Assembly: GCA_023807065.1 (NCBI GenBank)
Contig: JAJJLU010000740.1
Span: 1-20,519 of the forward strand
Length of the DNA stretch: 20,519 nucleotides
DNA from: Isotricha intestinalis
Taxonomy: Eukaryota > Ciliophora > Litostomatea > Vestibuliferida > Isotrichidae
Direction of reading: 5' to 3'
Shown here in pieces: positions 8,924-18,705 of this stretch. The stretch's first letter is position 1. Each line of letters begins with the position of its first letter. The translations under genes were made by a program, and so were the position numbers. The notes below the pieces were generated by a model. The model was given only the letters and a program-made list of their open reading frames with translations. It was not told where the DNA came from and did not search any database.

Positions 8924-10350
8924 ACAAAATAAGATTTAATTTTTCCTTTAGACTTAAATCTGAAAAGTTTCATTATCAAATTTATGGTTGAAATACACAT
9001 TTTCAATTTAAAAGAGGAAACTTTATCTTTTATAAATAGGGATATTAGATCTATTTATGATTTAAACATTAAATCTTATATTGAATTATTTTGTTCATCA
9101 TTTTTAAATAACTTTTATTTTATCTGGTTGTTTCATTTTTTTTCTACTATCATATAGATAAAAAGTTAAGTAGTTTTCCCTTTCTAAAGCTGGGCTTTCA
9201 TTACAATAATAATATTTTTTTTACATCTATATAACATAGAATTATTTTAAATATTATATCTTTATAAGGTTTTATCATCTTACACTTAAAAATTAAATTT
9301 GATTAATTTTAGTTAATTTTATTATAAAATTTTTTATAATCCAAAAATTAATTTTTCAAGATAATAATTAAGATGGAATATTATATTTTTTTGGTTCTTT
9401 ATGTAAAAGAAAAAATATTCAAATTCAAGTAAAAATAAAAATAATTGTAAAAATATATTTTAAAAATTGGTACATTATTATAAGAGAAATTAAAATAAAA
9501 TAATAATTAAAATATAGATAATTCTAGTTTTCATAATATTAATGAATTAAGTTCAAGCAATAATATTATAATAATATTATAAATAATTGGGATTAAAATA
9601 ATGTTCATAAAAAGTCACAATTTAAATTTTGAAAATTAATATTTCATTAAATCAACTTACTTAAACAAAGAAACAATGATTAAAAAATGGCAAAATAATA
9701 AAAAAAGGTATTGAATATTTTCTAATAAACATATTATTCTTATAAATAAATGTAAGATATATTTGAGAAGAAGATAATGAAATTTTTCAAAATCCTTTAA
9801 TTTCAATTTTAAATTTATGAAAATTTATACAATTAAATTGTGAATTCAAATCCTTTTACGGTTTATTATAAATCGAGTGAGAATAATAAAAACTATTTCA
9901 AATTTTATTTTCGGAAAAAAAATAAAATTAAATAATCTAAATAAATATTTTTATTCATAATTGATGAACAAAATAAAAAAATATTTATCATTCAGTTAAT
10001 CTAATTCAAGAGTAATAAAATTTTTGACAAATAAACCCAAAGAATAAGAGATAAATTCAAAAAAAATCCTAAATTTAAAAAGAATAAAATTATAAACTAA
10101 AATATAAATTTAAATATAATATAATTAACTTAGAAAAATAACATTCAACTTTAGATTATACAAAAAAAATTTATATATCTTATCTTAGTTATTACAAAAC
10201 CATTAATTTATTTTAGAAATTTTTAAATGAATGAAATATTTTTTATTGAATGTTTAAACAATCTCTTCATTTAAAGTTAATAAATATAGAATAATATCAT
10301 AAATATTTATTCAATACATGAGAAACAATTTTTTTCAAAATTCATTAATT

Positions 10351-10369
10351 TATATATATATATATATAT
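10351..10369. repeat. TA dinucleotide microsatellite
   Basis: Nine and a half perfect TA units, about 82 bp upstream of the coiled-coil gene's ATG. It could act as an easily melted or nucleosome-poor promoter element, but no function is shown. Confidence 0.8.
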
Positions 10370-10451
10370 TTTACCAAATAATTACTATTTTAAGAATTTA
10401 AATTCAAAAAAATCATAATTATCATTATATTTAAAATTATAATACATATAA

Positions 10452-11987
10452 ATGTCTGAAATTCAATCTCAAAGTAATTATGTACAACAAGGAATTCCAG
10501 AATCAAATATTGGAAATTTATTACAAAATCAAGAAAATTTCCAACAAACAATGGAAAACGAAGAAAATATAGAAGACATTCAAAATCAAAATTTTGAAGA
10601 TAATATAAATCAAGAATATATAAATAATAATATTGATAAAAATGTTACAAAAAATGAAAATTCAAACCAACAAAATATTTATCAAGAAAATAATAATTAT
10701 GAGAATGAAAGAAATATTCCTAAATTTAGAGATATGGAAACGAATACAGAACAGCTTTCCGAAGAAACTCTTCAACAATTTGTAGAGAATAATAGAGAAC
10801 TTTTAGATTCCACTTTTTTATTAACTATTCAAGCTGACATCAATGATAAAATTGATACTCTTGAATCAATAAATGAATTAAAAAGAGAATTATATGAAAA
10901 AGACAAAATTTTTGATTTGTTGGTTAAATCTAATAATGATTTAAAAGAAAAAATTGAAATTTCTAATAAAAAGTATAAAGAAATTATTGAAAAAATTGAT
11001 GAAAAAAAAAATGAAGACACTGAGGTTAGATTAACAAATCAAATTAAAGAAATGGAAAAAGAAATAAGTGCCAATAATACTGAAACTGAAAGATATAAAA
11101 AAATGATTGATAATTTAAAAAACAAAATTGAATTTCAAACAAATTTAGAAAGAGCTTTTAATTTACAAAATGTTTTAAAACAAGAAACCCAAAAAAACAA
11201 CGAATTAAAAAAACAATACAATGCATTATTAAGAGTGAATACAGTACAGAAAAAATATATTAATAATTTAGATAAAGAAAATCAAATTTCTGAAAAAATT
11301 CATATTTTACAAAATGAAATAAAACAAACAAAAGAAACTGTAAAAGAATATCAAGAAAAATATACAAAACAAGATAGGTTTTTAAGGTTAATTCATGAAA
11401 AAATATTATCAATTGAAATGAATATTAAAAAATTAAAAGAACCAAAAGTTAAGGAAGTTAAAGCTTTTACAAGAGAAGAATTAAAAGATACTATTGATTT
11501 AATTAAAACTTTAAAAACTCAAATTACAGAAAATAGAAATCAATTAAATTTAATTACAAAAACAAATGATGATAAATTGAATCAAATTTTAAATCAAAAT
11601 AAAAAAATTGAAGTAGATTTTAAAGAAGCAGAAAAAGAACATAAAAGGTTACTTTTTAAAAAAAATGAATTAAAAAGACAAATTAAAAATTCAAATGTTG
11701 AAACAAATAAACAAAAAAAAAAATTCTATTTAAAAGAAAATGATGAAGGAATTAATAATCGGGAAATAAATGAAAACACAGAAAATAATAATGGTGCTAA
11801 ATTGTTTTCTAAAAACCCAAATAAAATCACTGAGCCAGAAGATGAAAATAATTTAGAACAACAAAGTGTGGGAGAGGGAGATGACAATTTAAATGATTTA
11901 AATGATAGTAATGCTCAAGTTAATGATAATAATGATAGTAATATAGAAATAAATAATAATTTTCAAAATAATGATGATTTATTATAG
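10452..11987 (+). CDS. Coiled-coil protein of unknown function
   Basis: A 511-residue protein ending in TAG. The first ~95 residues are Gln/Asn/Glu-rich and disordered. From about 100 to 415 the sequence is almost wholly helical, rich in Lys/Glu with repeating hydrophobics and no helix-breaking prolines except around 331-333, consistent with a long coiled coil. The best-ordered blocks are near 108-160 (FVENNRELLD, DTLESINELKREL), near 305-320 (QDRFLRLIHEKI) and near 340-365 (FTREELKDTIDLIKTLK). The C-terminal ~80 residues are acidic and Asn-rich with imperfect N-D-S-N repeats. There is no membrane segment, motor head or zinc site. Such proteins are common in basal bodies, axonemes and cortical cytoskeleton, but nothing here proves that location. 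I cannot assign it to a named family. Confidence 0.85.
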   Translation: MSEIQSQSNYVQQGIPESNIGNLLQNQENFQQTMENEENIEDIQNQNFEDNINQEYINNNIDKNVTKNENSNQQNIYQENNNYENERNIPKFRDMETNTEQLSEETLQQFVENNRELLDSTFLLTIQADINDKIDTLESINELKRELYEKDKIFDLLVKSNNDLKEKIEISNKKYKEIIEKIDEKKNEDTEVRLTNQIKEMEKEISANNTETERYKKMIDNLKNKIEFQTNLERAFNLQNVLKQETQKNNELKKQYNALLRVNTVQKKYINNLDKENQISEKIHILQNEIKQTKETVKEYQEKYTKQDRFLRLIHEKILSIEMNIKKLKEPKVKEVKAFTREELKDTIDLIKTLKTQITENRNQLNLITKTNDDKLNQILNQNKKIEVDFKEAEKEHKRLLFKKNELKRQIKNSNVETNKQKKKFYLKENDEGINNREINENTENNNGAKLFSKNPNKITEPEDENNLEQQSVGEGDDNLNDLNDSNAQVNDNNDSNIEINNNFQNNDDLL

Positions 11988-12361
11988 AGTTATTGTTAAA
12001 TTAGAAATATCAAGTTTAGTCTTTTCAAATTTTCATAAAAAATAATTTTAATTAATTAAAATAAAATTAATAAATAAAATTAATCTTTTTTATCATCTAT
12101 TATTTTTCAATTATCATTTCTTTCAAAAAATTTTTCAATCAGAAAATTATTTATTATTTTATTATACTATAACCTTTCTTTTTTGAATTAAATTAATTTA
12201 CTAAAAATAACAATAAATTAAAAATATCTAATTTTTATGTAAAATTTATTTTTTATTTAGTAAAAACAAATATCTATAAGATTTCTAAAACTTCTAAGAT
12301 ATAAATTTCATTTTTTTCTTTTTTTTAATATATTATATAATAAATAATTTTTTCATATAAT

Positions 12362-12409
12362 TATTGAAAGAGTATCCATTCTAGAATGGATATATTTTCT
12401 TTCTCAATA
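12362..12409. repeat. 20-bp perfect palindrome within a longer imperfect stem
   Basis: TATCCATTCTAGAATGGATA (12373-12392) is a perfect palindrome with three G-C pairs per arm. Outside it, TATTGA (12362-12367) is complementary to TCAATA (12404-12409), and GAAAG (12366-12370) to CTTTC (12399-12403). A bulged 48-base hairpin or cruciform is therefore possible. It lies about 385 bp after the coiled-coil gene's stop and 340 bp before the cystathionine lyase start. It could be a transcription-factor palindrome, an RNA 3'-end structure or part of a noncoding RNA. Confidence 0.65.
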
Positions 12410-12512
12410 AGATATATATTCTTTTGACCTCTTTAATAACTTGATAAGGCATCTTCACAGCAGTAAAATTCATCCTATTACAATTTTTATTTGGAGTGGT
12501 GTTTTAATTTTT
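12410..12512. other. GC-raised noncoding patch, possible structured RNA or regulatory element
   Basis: About 30% GC in 12421-12480, against about 15% in other spacers. It adjoins the palindrome and includes an Sm-site-like run (AATTTTTATTTGG at 12482-12494). It contains none of the landmark sequences of U1, U2, U4, U5 or U6, so no RNA class is assigned. The minus strand has a 30-codon ATG frame (12473 to 12381), but its codons are G/C-ending, unlike the real genes here. Confidence 0.25.
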
Positions 12513-12730
12513 ATTTTTACATAACTTCAAAAATATTTTTAATTTTTCTTGCCTTTTAAAATATATATCCCAATTCTTCTATCTATATAATTTCAGAGCT
12601 ATTAATTTTTGATTTATTTTTATTGTTTACAATTTAAGACTTTTATTATATTTATTTTTAACAGAATAAAATATATTTTTCAAAATAAATAATTTATATA
12701 TTTTATAAAATATATATAAATCTTAAATTA

Positions 12731-12736
12731 ATGTAA
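12731..12736 (+). promoter_or_regulatory. Start-stop element (ATG-TAA) in the leader
   Basis: ATG immediately followed by TAA, 12 bases before the main ATG at 12749. Minimal AUG-stop elements can stall ribosomes and set mRNA stability in some plant genes. Chance occurrence is quite possible in such a leader. Confidence 0.25.
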
Positions 12737-12748
12737 AAATAAAAAAAA

Positions 12749-13963
12749 ATGAGAAAACAAGTTCAAGATTATTTTGAAGAATATGCTCCTAAATATGATG
12801 AAAAATATTCTAAAATGGGGCTTTCAACAAAAAGTATTCACTCAGGTCAAACTCCAGATTTAACATTTGGAGCAGTGAATGTTCCCATATATGCAAGTTC
12901 AACTTATGTTCAGCCTGAAGCAGGGGTCCCATTAGGAAAATGGGTATATACTCGTTTAGGAAATCCAACAAGAAATTCTTTAGAAAGATGCATTGCTGCA
13001 TTAGAAAGTGGAAAATATACTGTAGTTTTTCCAAGTGGAATGGCAGCAATTACGTCAACCCTACAATTACTACAACCAGGTGATGAAATAATTTCAATAA
13101 ATGATTTATATGGTGGAACTCATACTAATTTCAGAGAATTTGCAACTCATAAAAATAACTTAAAATTTACTTTTTTTGATTTTAAAGATTTAACCAAATT
13201 TAAGCCTTTGCTTAATGAAAAAGTAAAAATGGTTTATGTAGAATCTGCAACAAATCCTTCATTAACAGTAGTTGATGTTCCAGAAGTAGTAAAAATAACA
13301 AAAGAATTTAACAAAGACATTCTTGTTGTAGTTGATAATACATTTTTAAGTCCTTATAATTTTAGACCACTTGAATATGGTGTTGATATATGTATTGAAA
13401 GTTGTACAAAATATATAAATGGTCATAGTGATGTTGTTATGGGATGTGCCACAGTAAATGATGAAAACTTATATCAAAAATTAAATAATGCTGAGATTTT
13501 CTTAGGTGCAACTTCCTCTGCTTTTGATTCATATTTATGTTTAAGAGGAATTAGAACCCTTTCACTTAGAGTAGAGCAACATAATCAAAATGGTTTAGCA
13601 GTAGCAGAATTTTTAGAAAAACATCCTAAAGTTGAAAAAGTTTTTTATCCTGGATTAGAATCAAGTCCATTCCATGAAGTAGCGAAAAAGTTATATAAAG
13701 GTTATGGAGGTGTTGTTACTTTTGTTATGAAAGGAGGTCTTGAAGAATGTAAAAAATTCTTAGGAAAATTAAAAATCTTCCATTGTGCTGTTTCTTTAGG
13801 TTCAGTAGAATCTTTAGCAGAACATCCTGCTCTTATGACTCATTCTATGGTACCTCCTGAAATTAGGAAAGAATTAGGAATTGATGATGGATTAATCAGA
13901 TTGAGTGTTGGAATTGAAAATAAAGAAGACATTCTTGAAGACTTGAAACAAGCTTTAGAATAA
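12749..13963 (+). CDS. CTH: Cystathionine gamma-lyase-like PLP enzyme
   Basis: A 404-residue enzyme of the Cys/Met-metabolism PLP family, expected to cleave cystathionine to cysteine, 2-oxobutyrate and ammonia, and able to make H2S. Key residues are present: Y67 and R69 (YTRLGNPT), Y121 (LYGGT), D196 (VVVDNTF), PLP lysine K221 (SCTKYINGHSD), E354 (GSVESLAEHP) and R384 (LIRLSVG). The length matches the family. Two substrate-pocket positions differ from human CTH: Glu59 is Val66 and Arg119 is Thr126. The methionine gamma-lyase hallmark Cys after YG is absent (YGGT), so it is not a classic MGL. The first 22 residues extend beyond the conserved core; Met23 (GLSTKSIHSG) is an alternative start. 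GC is visibly higher than neighbours, largely explained by Gly/Ala/Pro content, since third positions remain A/T. Exact substrate is less certain than the family. Confidence 0.93.
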   Translation: MRKQVQDYFEEYAPKYDEKYSKMGLSTKSIHSGQTPDLTFGAVNVPIYASSTYVQPEAGVPLGKWVYTRLGNPTRNSLERCIAALESGKYTVVFPSGMAAITSTLQLLQPGDEIISINDLYGGTHTNFREFATHKNNLKFTFFDFKDLTKFKPLLNEKVKMVYVESATNPSLTVVDVPEVVKITKEFNKDILVVVDNTFLSPYNFRPLEYGVDICIESCTKYINGHSDVVMGCATVNDENLYQKLNNAEIFLGATSSAFDSYLCLRGIRTLSLRVEQHNQNGLAVAEFLEKHPKVEKVFYPGLESSPFHEVAKKLYKGYGGVVTFVMKGGLEECKKFLGKLKIFHCAVSLGSVESLAEHPALMTHSMVPPEIRKELGIDDGLIRLSVGIENKEDILEDLKQALE

Positions 13964-15092
13964 ATTTAAGGTAACAATTATTTATTCTAAACAAAAATTA
14001 TTGGGTTTTTTTGAGTTTTAATGTTTTCGTTTTTTAATAATTTTAATTTTAAAAATAGGGGATAAAGTGGATTTAATTATTAAAATGAATGAAAATTTTC
14101 CTCACTCAAATAAATTGGTTTTAAAAAAAAAATATGAAAGTGTTGTTTGTTATGATTGGAAAAATATCAAAGAATAATTTTCTATTAGCAAAAGAGGATT
14201 ATTATTTATTTATAAAAAATCCTTTATTCTAATATAAATAATATCTATAAAATAAAAAATAAAATACTTATAAATATTTTAATTTACTACATTAAATAAA
14301 TGAATATCCTTGGTTTGAAAATATGTAAATAAAAAAACAAAATGAATAAAGTTTTATTCAAATTTTATCTTAATCCATCGATGATGGTTTAAAAATCTTT
14401 TATAAAGAAATAAAAATCCTAATTAAATTGTAAAAAGATAAAGGAATATTAAACTTTTTAAAGATTTTAATTTTTGTTTTATCAATGAATAATATACTTT
14501 TATTTATAAATTTTAATGTAATATAACATCTTTATGAAATAATGAATCATGTTTTGAAGGATTATTTTCATTATTTATTATTGTATTTTTTTTTTGAAAA
14601 AAATTATACAATGAGAAAAAGGGAAAAGTTATAAAAACATCAATTTTTTCTCATAAAAATTTGCTTTTAATAATTTTTTAGTAAAACTTTTGTAATATAT
14701 AAAATTATGAATTATGTTTTTGGAAATAAAACTTTTTTATATTGATAAACATAAACTTCTATTGACATCTTATTATATATTAATCTTCATTAAATTTATA
14801 TTATTGATAACTATTTTAAGCGATCGATTATGAGGAATGTATTCTATTTCTCCATATTAAACAAATATTTTTATGAAAGTTAATAATTTCCGAATAATAC
14901 AGAATAATTTATTTAAATTTTTTTATTTCAACTGTTTAAAAATAGATTACTTCTTTCTACATTTATAAATAAACTTTAAATTATTTAATATTATGGAAGA
15001 GATATTTTTTCAATTTCAATATCAAAATTAATTAAAATTTATTTTTAATTTAAAAAATATATTTTAATCATTTCACAATTTTATTTATAAAA
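13964..15092. other. Intergenic spacer, no gene supported
   Basis: 1.1 kb of A+T-rich DNA. An open stretch of about 50 codons ends at 14177; its only ATG (14085) would give 30 residues, too short to support. A small GC-containing palindrome, CCATC-GAT-GATGG, lies at 14375-14387. A 12-codon ATG frame at 14993-15031 lies about 60 bp before the WD40 gene and could be in its leader. Confidence 0.5.
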
Positions 15093-16589
15093 ATGTTTAA
15101 AGATGATTCGAGTTTTTTTTTATTCCCTCAACCAAGTCAAATTGTATTTAATCAATATACAATTAAATTAACTCCTTTTTTTGATTCAATTAATATCTCT
15201 ATCATACAAAATGATTCATATGAGGTTTATGAAGCTAATTTTAATTTTGAATATCTTCATAATTATAAATTATTATTATCTAGTTTTACGCTAAAAGAAT
15301 TGATTGATTTTATATCTAGTCTTATCCAACAAAATAGTATTACAATTGAAAAAAGTAAGATATATCTAAAATTTATTTTAATTTCAAAATTACCTAATCA
15401 CCCAAATGTGAAATTAATTTTAAAAAAGAAAAAGTATAAATCAAATCAAATGCTTGAAAAAATATTGAATGAAATTCAACATTTGAAAGAAGAAAATGAA
15501 TTTTTAAAGAATTCATATGAAAACTTAAATAAAAAATTTCTATCAAGTGAAAAAGATGTAAAGGAAGAAGTTGAAAAAAAGATAGAAAAAAAAAATATAG
15601 AAAGCAAAATAAATCAATTCGAAAATAGAATTAAAATATTAGAAGGATTTCATTTTATAAAAAATAAACATAAAACACAATTAAAAAATTGTAATCTTAA
15701 AAACATTAATTCTATTAAATCTCATATTAAAAGAATTAACTCAGTTTCTTCTTTTCCTTCAGGTAATATAATATCTGTATCAGCAGACAAATCAATTAAA
15801 ATTTATGATATTCATTTAAATATTTTACAAAATATTGAAAATGCACATAATGATGCTATTGCTTATGTAGAAGTTAAAGACGAAAATAATTTTATGACTT
15901 GTTCTACTGATAAAAGTATAAAATTATGGATTAAAATTGAAAATGAAAAAGAATATAAAGTTAATAAAGTAATTAATAATGCCCATAATGATAGCATAAG
16001 AAAAGTAATTTATTGTACAAATGGAAATCTAATTTCGTGTTCCTTTGATATGACAATTAAAATATGGAAAGAAAATAATAATAATTATGAAAATTTTAAA
16101 ACCTTAACAAATTTAAAGAAAATAGATTCAATTATATTTTTAGAAGATAAAAATATTTTGATATCTTCTGGAATTGATGGAACAAAATTATGGGATTTAA
16201 ATAATTATGATAATATATCGTGTATTCAAACATTTGAAGATACCTATTGTGGGTGGTATGGAGCTTTATGTAGACTTGATGAAGATAAAATTGTTGTAAA
16301 AGGTAAAGGAACAAATTGTTTAAAAATTATTTCAATAAGTGAAAAAAAAACCATAAAAGAAATTGATAATCAATTTCAATGTTGGGGAATAAGTTTAATA
16401 GATGATAAAGGAATATTTTTAGTTGGAGGAATTAGTAAAGATATAAAAATATATCGAAATGATAATTATGAATGTATTCAAATAATTGAAAATGCTCATA
16501 ATAATGATATTAAAGGTTTCATTGAATTAAAAGATGGTTCTATAGCATCATTTTCAAAAGATAAAACTATTAAAATTTGGAGTTTTTGA
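15093..16589 (+). CDS. WD40 repeat protein with N-terminal novel domain and coiled coil
   Basis: A 498-residue protein ending in TGA, the only such stop in the window. Residues 1-112 form a compact, mostly beta domain (YTIKLTPFFDSINISI, YEANFNFEYLHNYKLL, LKELIDFISSLI, YLKFILISKLPNHPNVKLIL) that I cannot name. Residues ~118-185 are a Lys/Glu coiled coil, suggesting oligomerisation. From ~208 to 498 there are seven WD-type repeats, enough for one full propeller. Repeats 2, 3 and 7 begin with AHND or AHNN and end in IKLW or IKIW; blades 4-6 are more diverged. WD40 propellers bind partners; this architecture suggests an adaptor. No catalytic or F-box domain is visible. The coding sequence ends directly after the last blade (IKIWSF), which closes the propeller. 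Confidence 0.9.
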   Translation: MFKDDSSFFLFPQPSQIVFNQYTIKLTPFFDSINISIIQNDSYEVYEANFNFEYLHNYKLLLSSFTLKELIDFISSLIQQNSITIEKSKIYLKFILISKLPNHPNVKLILKKKKYKSNQMLEKILNEIQHLKEENEFLKNSYENLNKKFLSSEKDVKEEVEKKIEKKNIESKINQFENRIKILEGFHFIKNKHKTQLKNCNLKNINSIKSHIKRINSVSSFPSGNIISVSADKSIKIYDIHLNILQNIENAHNDAIAYVEVKDENNFMTCSTDKSIKLWIKIENEKEYKVNKVINNAHNDSIRKVIYCTNGNLISCSFDMTIKIWKENNNNYENFKTLTNLKKIDSIIFLEDKNILISSGIDGTKLWDLNNYDNISCIQTFEDTYCGWYGALCRLDEDKIVVKGKGTNCLKIISISEKKTIKEIDNQFQCWGISLIDDKGIFLVGGISKDIKIYRNDNYECIQIIENAHNNDIKGFIELKDGSIASFSKDKTIKIWSF

Positions 16590-18705
16590 AATAAATTTTA
16601 ATATTTTTTTATAATATTATTTTAATAAATTAGGCCTCTTCTCTTTTTGTCAATGATAAAAAAAAGAGTCATTTTATATAATTACTTAATTAATCGTTTC
16701 CTTTATTGTTGAGTTTATGTTAATGTTTTTTATTTAATTTTTAATTTAAAAAAATCTTTGACTTATATATAATAAAAAAATTAAAATAACGAATTTATGG
16801 TAATAATTGTATCAATTTAGTATTAAAATTGATAATTGAAATTCAATAGGTTTTTGGGTCATTGTTAAAGTTATCTTTCTCTCCATAATATTAAATATAA
16901 GCAAATAAAAAAATAAATTTTCTAAAATTATTAAATTTAAAAATCTCTTTTCATTAATTAAAATTTATGAAGATAAAATAATGAGATAATAAAAAGGAAA
17001 ATCACATTAGATGAAATCATAATTATTTAACATATTTAATAATGAAGAAGTATCATTTGAAAAAAAGATATTACTGATTTATTTAGGTTGTTTTTCTTTG
17101 TTAAAAAAGATTTCTTAATCAAAAGTTGAAATTGAAGTTTAAAAAAAACTTTGTAAAAATTTAATAAAATTTTTAAGTTTTGTTTGAAGATTAATAGACA
17201 TATTTATAATAAAAATATAAACAGCCACCCAATCCTCAAAATTGTTGTTGAATTTTTTTGACTTGAAAAATAAATTAATAATTATTAATCAAGCTTCGAA
17301 AACTCTATTTTTAATACTTAAAATTTTATTTATATTCCTTATATTTGATTAAAAATTTTATTTATGGTAAAAAAAATAGAAAAATATTTTGGATTTTCAT
17401 ATTGTTAGAATTAATAAATCTTTTAAAAATCAGATATTTTATTGAAAAATTTATAAAATAATAAAATAAGAAATAGGTTAATAAATTTGTTATGAGTAAA
17501 ATCTCAAGTATAAACGAGATATAGGGTATATTTTTTAGAATTTGAAAGTATGTAAAAAATATGGATAGAATTCAGAATTGCTTATATATGAATTTCAAAA
17601 GATAATAATTAACAAATCATTTTGTTTTATCCAGAATTAAATCCAAAAATAGGATTTCCAAAATTTATTCAAATTATTTAACAGAAATACAATTAAAAAA
17701 ATAAGGAATTATAATGGAGTAGAAAATAAATTTCTTTATAATTGATATAGAATTTTTTAATTATGATTCTTTTGATTATGAAATATTTTTCGATTTTATA
17801 TTTGGAAATGATATTATTTTAAAAGGTTGATTGAAGAACATATTTTTGCCAAAATATCATCTCTTTTTAAAAAGATATGTACTTATGTAAATAATAATTT
17901 TCTTAATTATAGAATAGAATGTATGTCTTAAAATTGATATTAATAATGAATTTTATGGTATAGAAAATACTTATTTTTCCTATGAAGTAATTTGAAGTTA
18001 TAATCATTTATTTTTTAATTAAAAAAATTAAACTTTATTTTTTGATTTGTTCAGTTTAGTTGTGTTTTAATTTGATTAATTTTTCTTTTAAATTTTGAAA
18101 TCAATTAAGTTTTATAAGGGCATGTAAGATTGATTAAACTTTATTTATCAATTTTTTCTAAGTTTTTGCATTTTAGTTTAAAGGAATAACTTTTTGATTT
18201 ATATTCTTCTCTTTGAAGAAATAATTATATTAAATATATGAACACTTGAAAATGAAAATAATCTGTTATTATTTAATTAAGGTATTTATTTAATTTATAT
18301 GCTTTTTATTTTTTTAAAATTTTTTTTAAAATTCAATTAATAAATGTATAAGCTTTTTAAATATCATTTCATAATATTTCTAAAAGTAATTATAATAAAA
18401 GAATATCACATATATTCCAATATTTTTTTCAATTTATTTGAAAAAAATGATCATTCAATTTTTAATAACTTTTAAATAATATTCCATACACAAATTATTT
18501 ATTTATTAGATGAATAATAAATTTTCAAATTATCTAAACTTAATCAACTACATTAAAGAAATAATGATTTTTAATTAAATCAATTAAATGATTTTTTCTC
18601 TTAAATTTTCAAAGGATATTTACTTTAAATTATAAATGAATTTAAAAATTCATTCATTTATTAGACACTAAGTATTAAATTTAATTTATTAAATTAATTA
18701 ATAAT
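16590..18705. other. Longest spacer (2.1 kb), no gene supported
   Basis: Very A+T-rich throughout. CTCTTTTT (16641-16648) and AAAAAGAG (16661-16668) could pair about 50 bp past the WD40 stop. One plus-strand frame at about 17035-17355 has fewer stops than expected but is still broken four times before its final stop. A perfect 9-bp stem with 2-nt loop (18635-18654) lies 51 bp before the next start codon. No RNA gene, transposon or repeat family was seen. Confidence 0.5.

Larger units (their letters stand above)
8706..10451. other. Long A+T-rich spacer, no gene seen
   Basis: 1.7 kb between two plus-strand genes. Stops occur in all frames at about background density; the longest complex stretch is a 27-codon ATG frame from 8905 ending in TGA, not supportable as a gene. 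It contains a hairpin at 8905-8923, a slightly GC-richer patch near 9120-9200 (with AAAGCTGGGCTTT, a 5-bp hairpin), and a TA microsatellite at 10351-10369 close to the next start codon. Confidence 0.55.
11988..12748. other. Spacer and 5' flank of the cystathionine lyase gene
   Basis: Most of this 760-bp region is plain A+T-rich DNA. The exception is 12362-12512, which carries a palindrome followed by about 90 bp at roughly 30% GC, unusually high for noncoding DNA here. No tRNA, snRNA or 5S gene could be matched. An ATG-TAA start-stop pair lies at 12731-12736. Confidence 0.55.

Noticed and set aside
12381..12473. Minus-strand 30-residue ORF vaguely like an LYR-motif protein.
   Set aside because: Its codons are frequently G/C-ending (GTC, GAG, ATC, TTC), unlike every real gene here; it overlaps the palindrome and is too short for a complete LYR protein.
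12482..12494. Sm-like site suggesting a spliceosomal snRNA gene.
   Set aside because: No U1 5' end, U2 branch-recognition, U4/U6 or U5 loop sequence lies nearby on either strand; kept only as a weak noncoding RNA candidate.
12749..13963. Raised GC of the cystathionine lyase gene as a sign of recent horizontal transfer.
   Set aside because: Third codon positions are still mostly A or T; the difference is explained by a Gly/Ala/Pro/Val-rich conserved enzyme. Older transfer would need a phylogeny to test.
14085..14177. Small plus-strand ORF (30 residues) after the cystathionine lyase, preceded by intron-like GTAA...AATAG sequence.
   Set aside because: The enzyme ends at its normal conserved C-terminus before the supposed donor site, and 30 codons with no homologue cannot be supported.
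17225..17240. CCACCCAATCCTC, resembling a telomerase RNA template.
   Set aside because: A template for ATTGGGG needs an exact permutation of CCCCAAT over more than one unit; this differs at two positions and would specify the wrong repeat.
17035..17355. Plus-strand frame that reads like a protein if several TAA and one TGA are ignored (possible pseudogene).
   Set aside because: It has five stops in about 105 codons, only about half the rate expected by chance at this composition, and it is the best of many frames scanned. There is no recognisable motif or start.
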